Shown: positions 13,227 through 13,264 of the stretch, piece after piece
Layout: every line of letters starts with the position of its first letter
How positions within the stretch are numbered: the stretch's first letter is position 1
Source: Bacteroidales bacterium
GTDB lineage: Bacteria > Bacteroidota > Bacteroidia > Bacteroidales > Bacteroidaceae
Assembly (NCBI GenBank): GCA_004555425.1
Contig: SFID01000068.1
Location: 1-13,264 of the forward strand
DNA length: 13,264 nucleotides
Reading direction: 5' to 3'
Position numbers and translations under genes: made by a program
The notes under the pieces: generated by a model
Seen by the model: only the letters and a program-made list of their open reading frames with translations
What the model was told of the DNA's origin: nothing
The model's database searches: none

Positions 13227-13264
13227 TTCTTGGCTTTATCGGTGCGCGAATTGACGATATAGAG

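Noticed and set aside
13035..13262. 75-codon + strand frame at the right end
   Set aside because: It starts inside the promoter region and reads through a strong terminator.

Overview
The window looks like chromosomal DNA from a member of the Bacteroidales, most likely a Prevotella-like organism. The evidence is several Bacteroidetes-type promoters (TTTG, about 20 bp, TAnnTTTG), weak ribosome binding sites, DUF4301 and Bacteroidetes-type SRPBCC proteins, a RnBP-type sialate epimerase, and secreted proteins ending in a type IX-sorting-like tail (YDLSGRR...GKK). This is read from sequence alone; no species is assigned.

Layout from left to right. Bases 1-130 are one arm of an inverted repeat whose partner lies at 12971-13100; each arm carries an outward-facing promoter and an 11-bp operator-like palindrome. 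Next is a queuosine module on the + strand: a promoter, a compact pseudoknot leader that matches the preQ1-I riboswitch architecture, the precursor transporter gene yhhQ, and queC. A foldback repeat separates it from a second + strand unit: promoter, a 727-residue secreted multidomain protein, a 57-residue peptide gene, and a strong intrinsic terminator. Then come a GC-rich foldback with four 22-bp palindromic units, and a short SRPBCC-family gene with its own promoter.

The middle is on the - strand: a DUF4301 gene with its own promoter, a hairpin, then an N-acylglucosamine 2-epimerase and an N-acetylneuraminate lyase, which together form a sialic acid breakdown pair. The pair converges with the SRPBCC gene over a nested inverted repeat of nearly 300 bp that could act as a two-way terminator.

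After about 700 bp of intergenic DNA (a perfect 16-bp inverted repeat, a possible gene remnant and a short foldback), a third + strand unit begins: a 55-residue peptide gene resembling the first one, a 557-residue secreted Cys-rich protein with the same C-terminal architecture as the 727-residue protein, and a 238-residue secreted BspA/DUF285-like protein.

The most interesting signals are the twin small-peptide/secreted-protein pairs, the riboswitch candidate, the terminal inverted repeat with twin regulated promoters and a possible ~45-nt RNA, and a family of palindromic intergenic repeats. The rest is ordinary metabolism.
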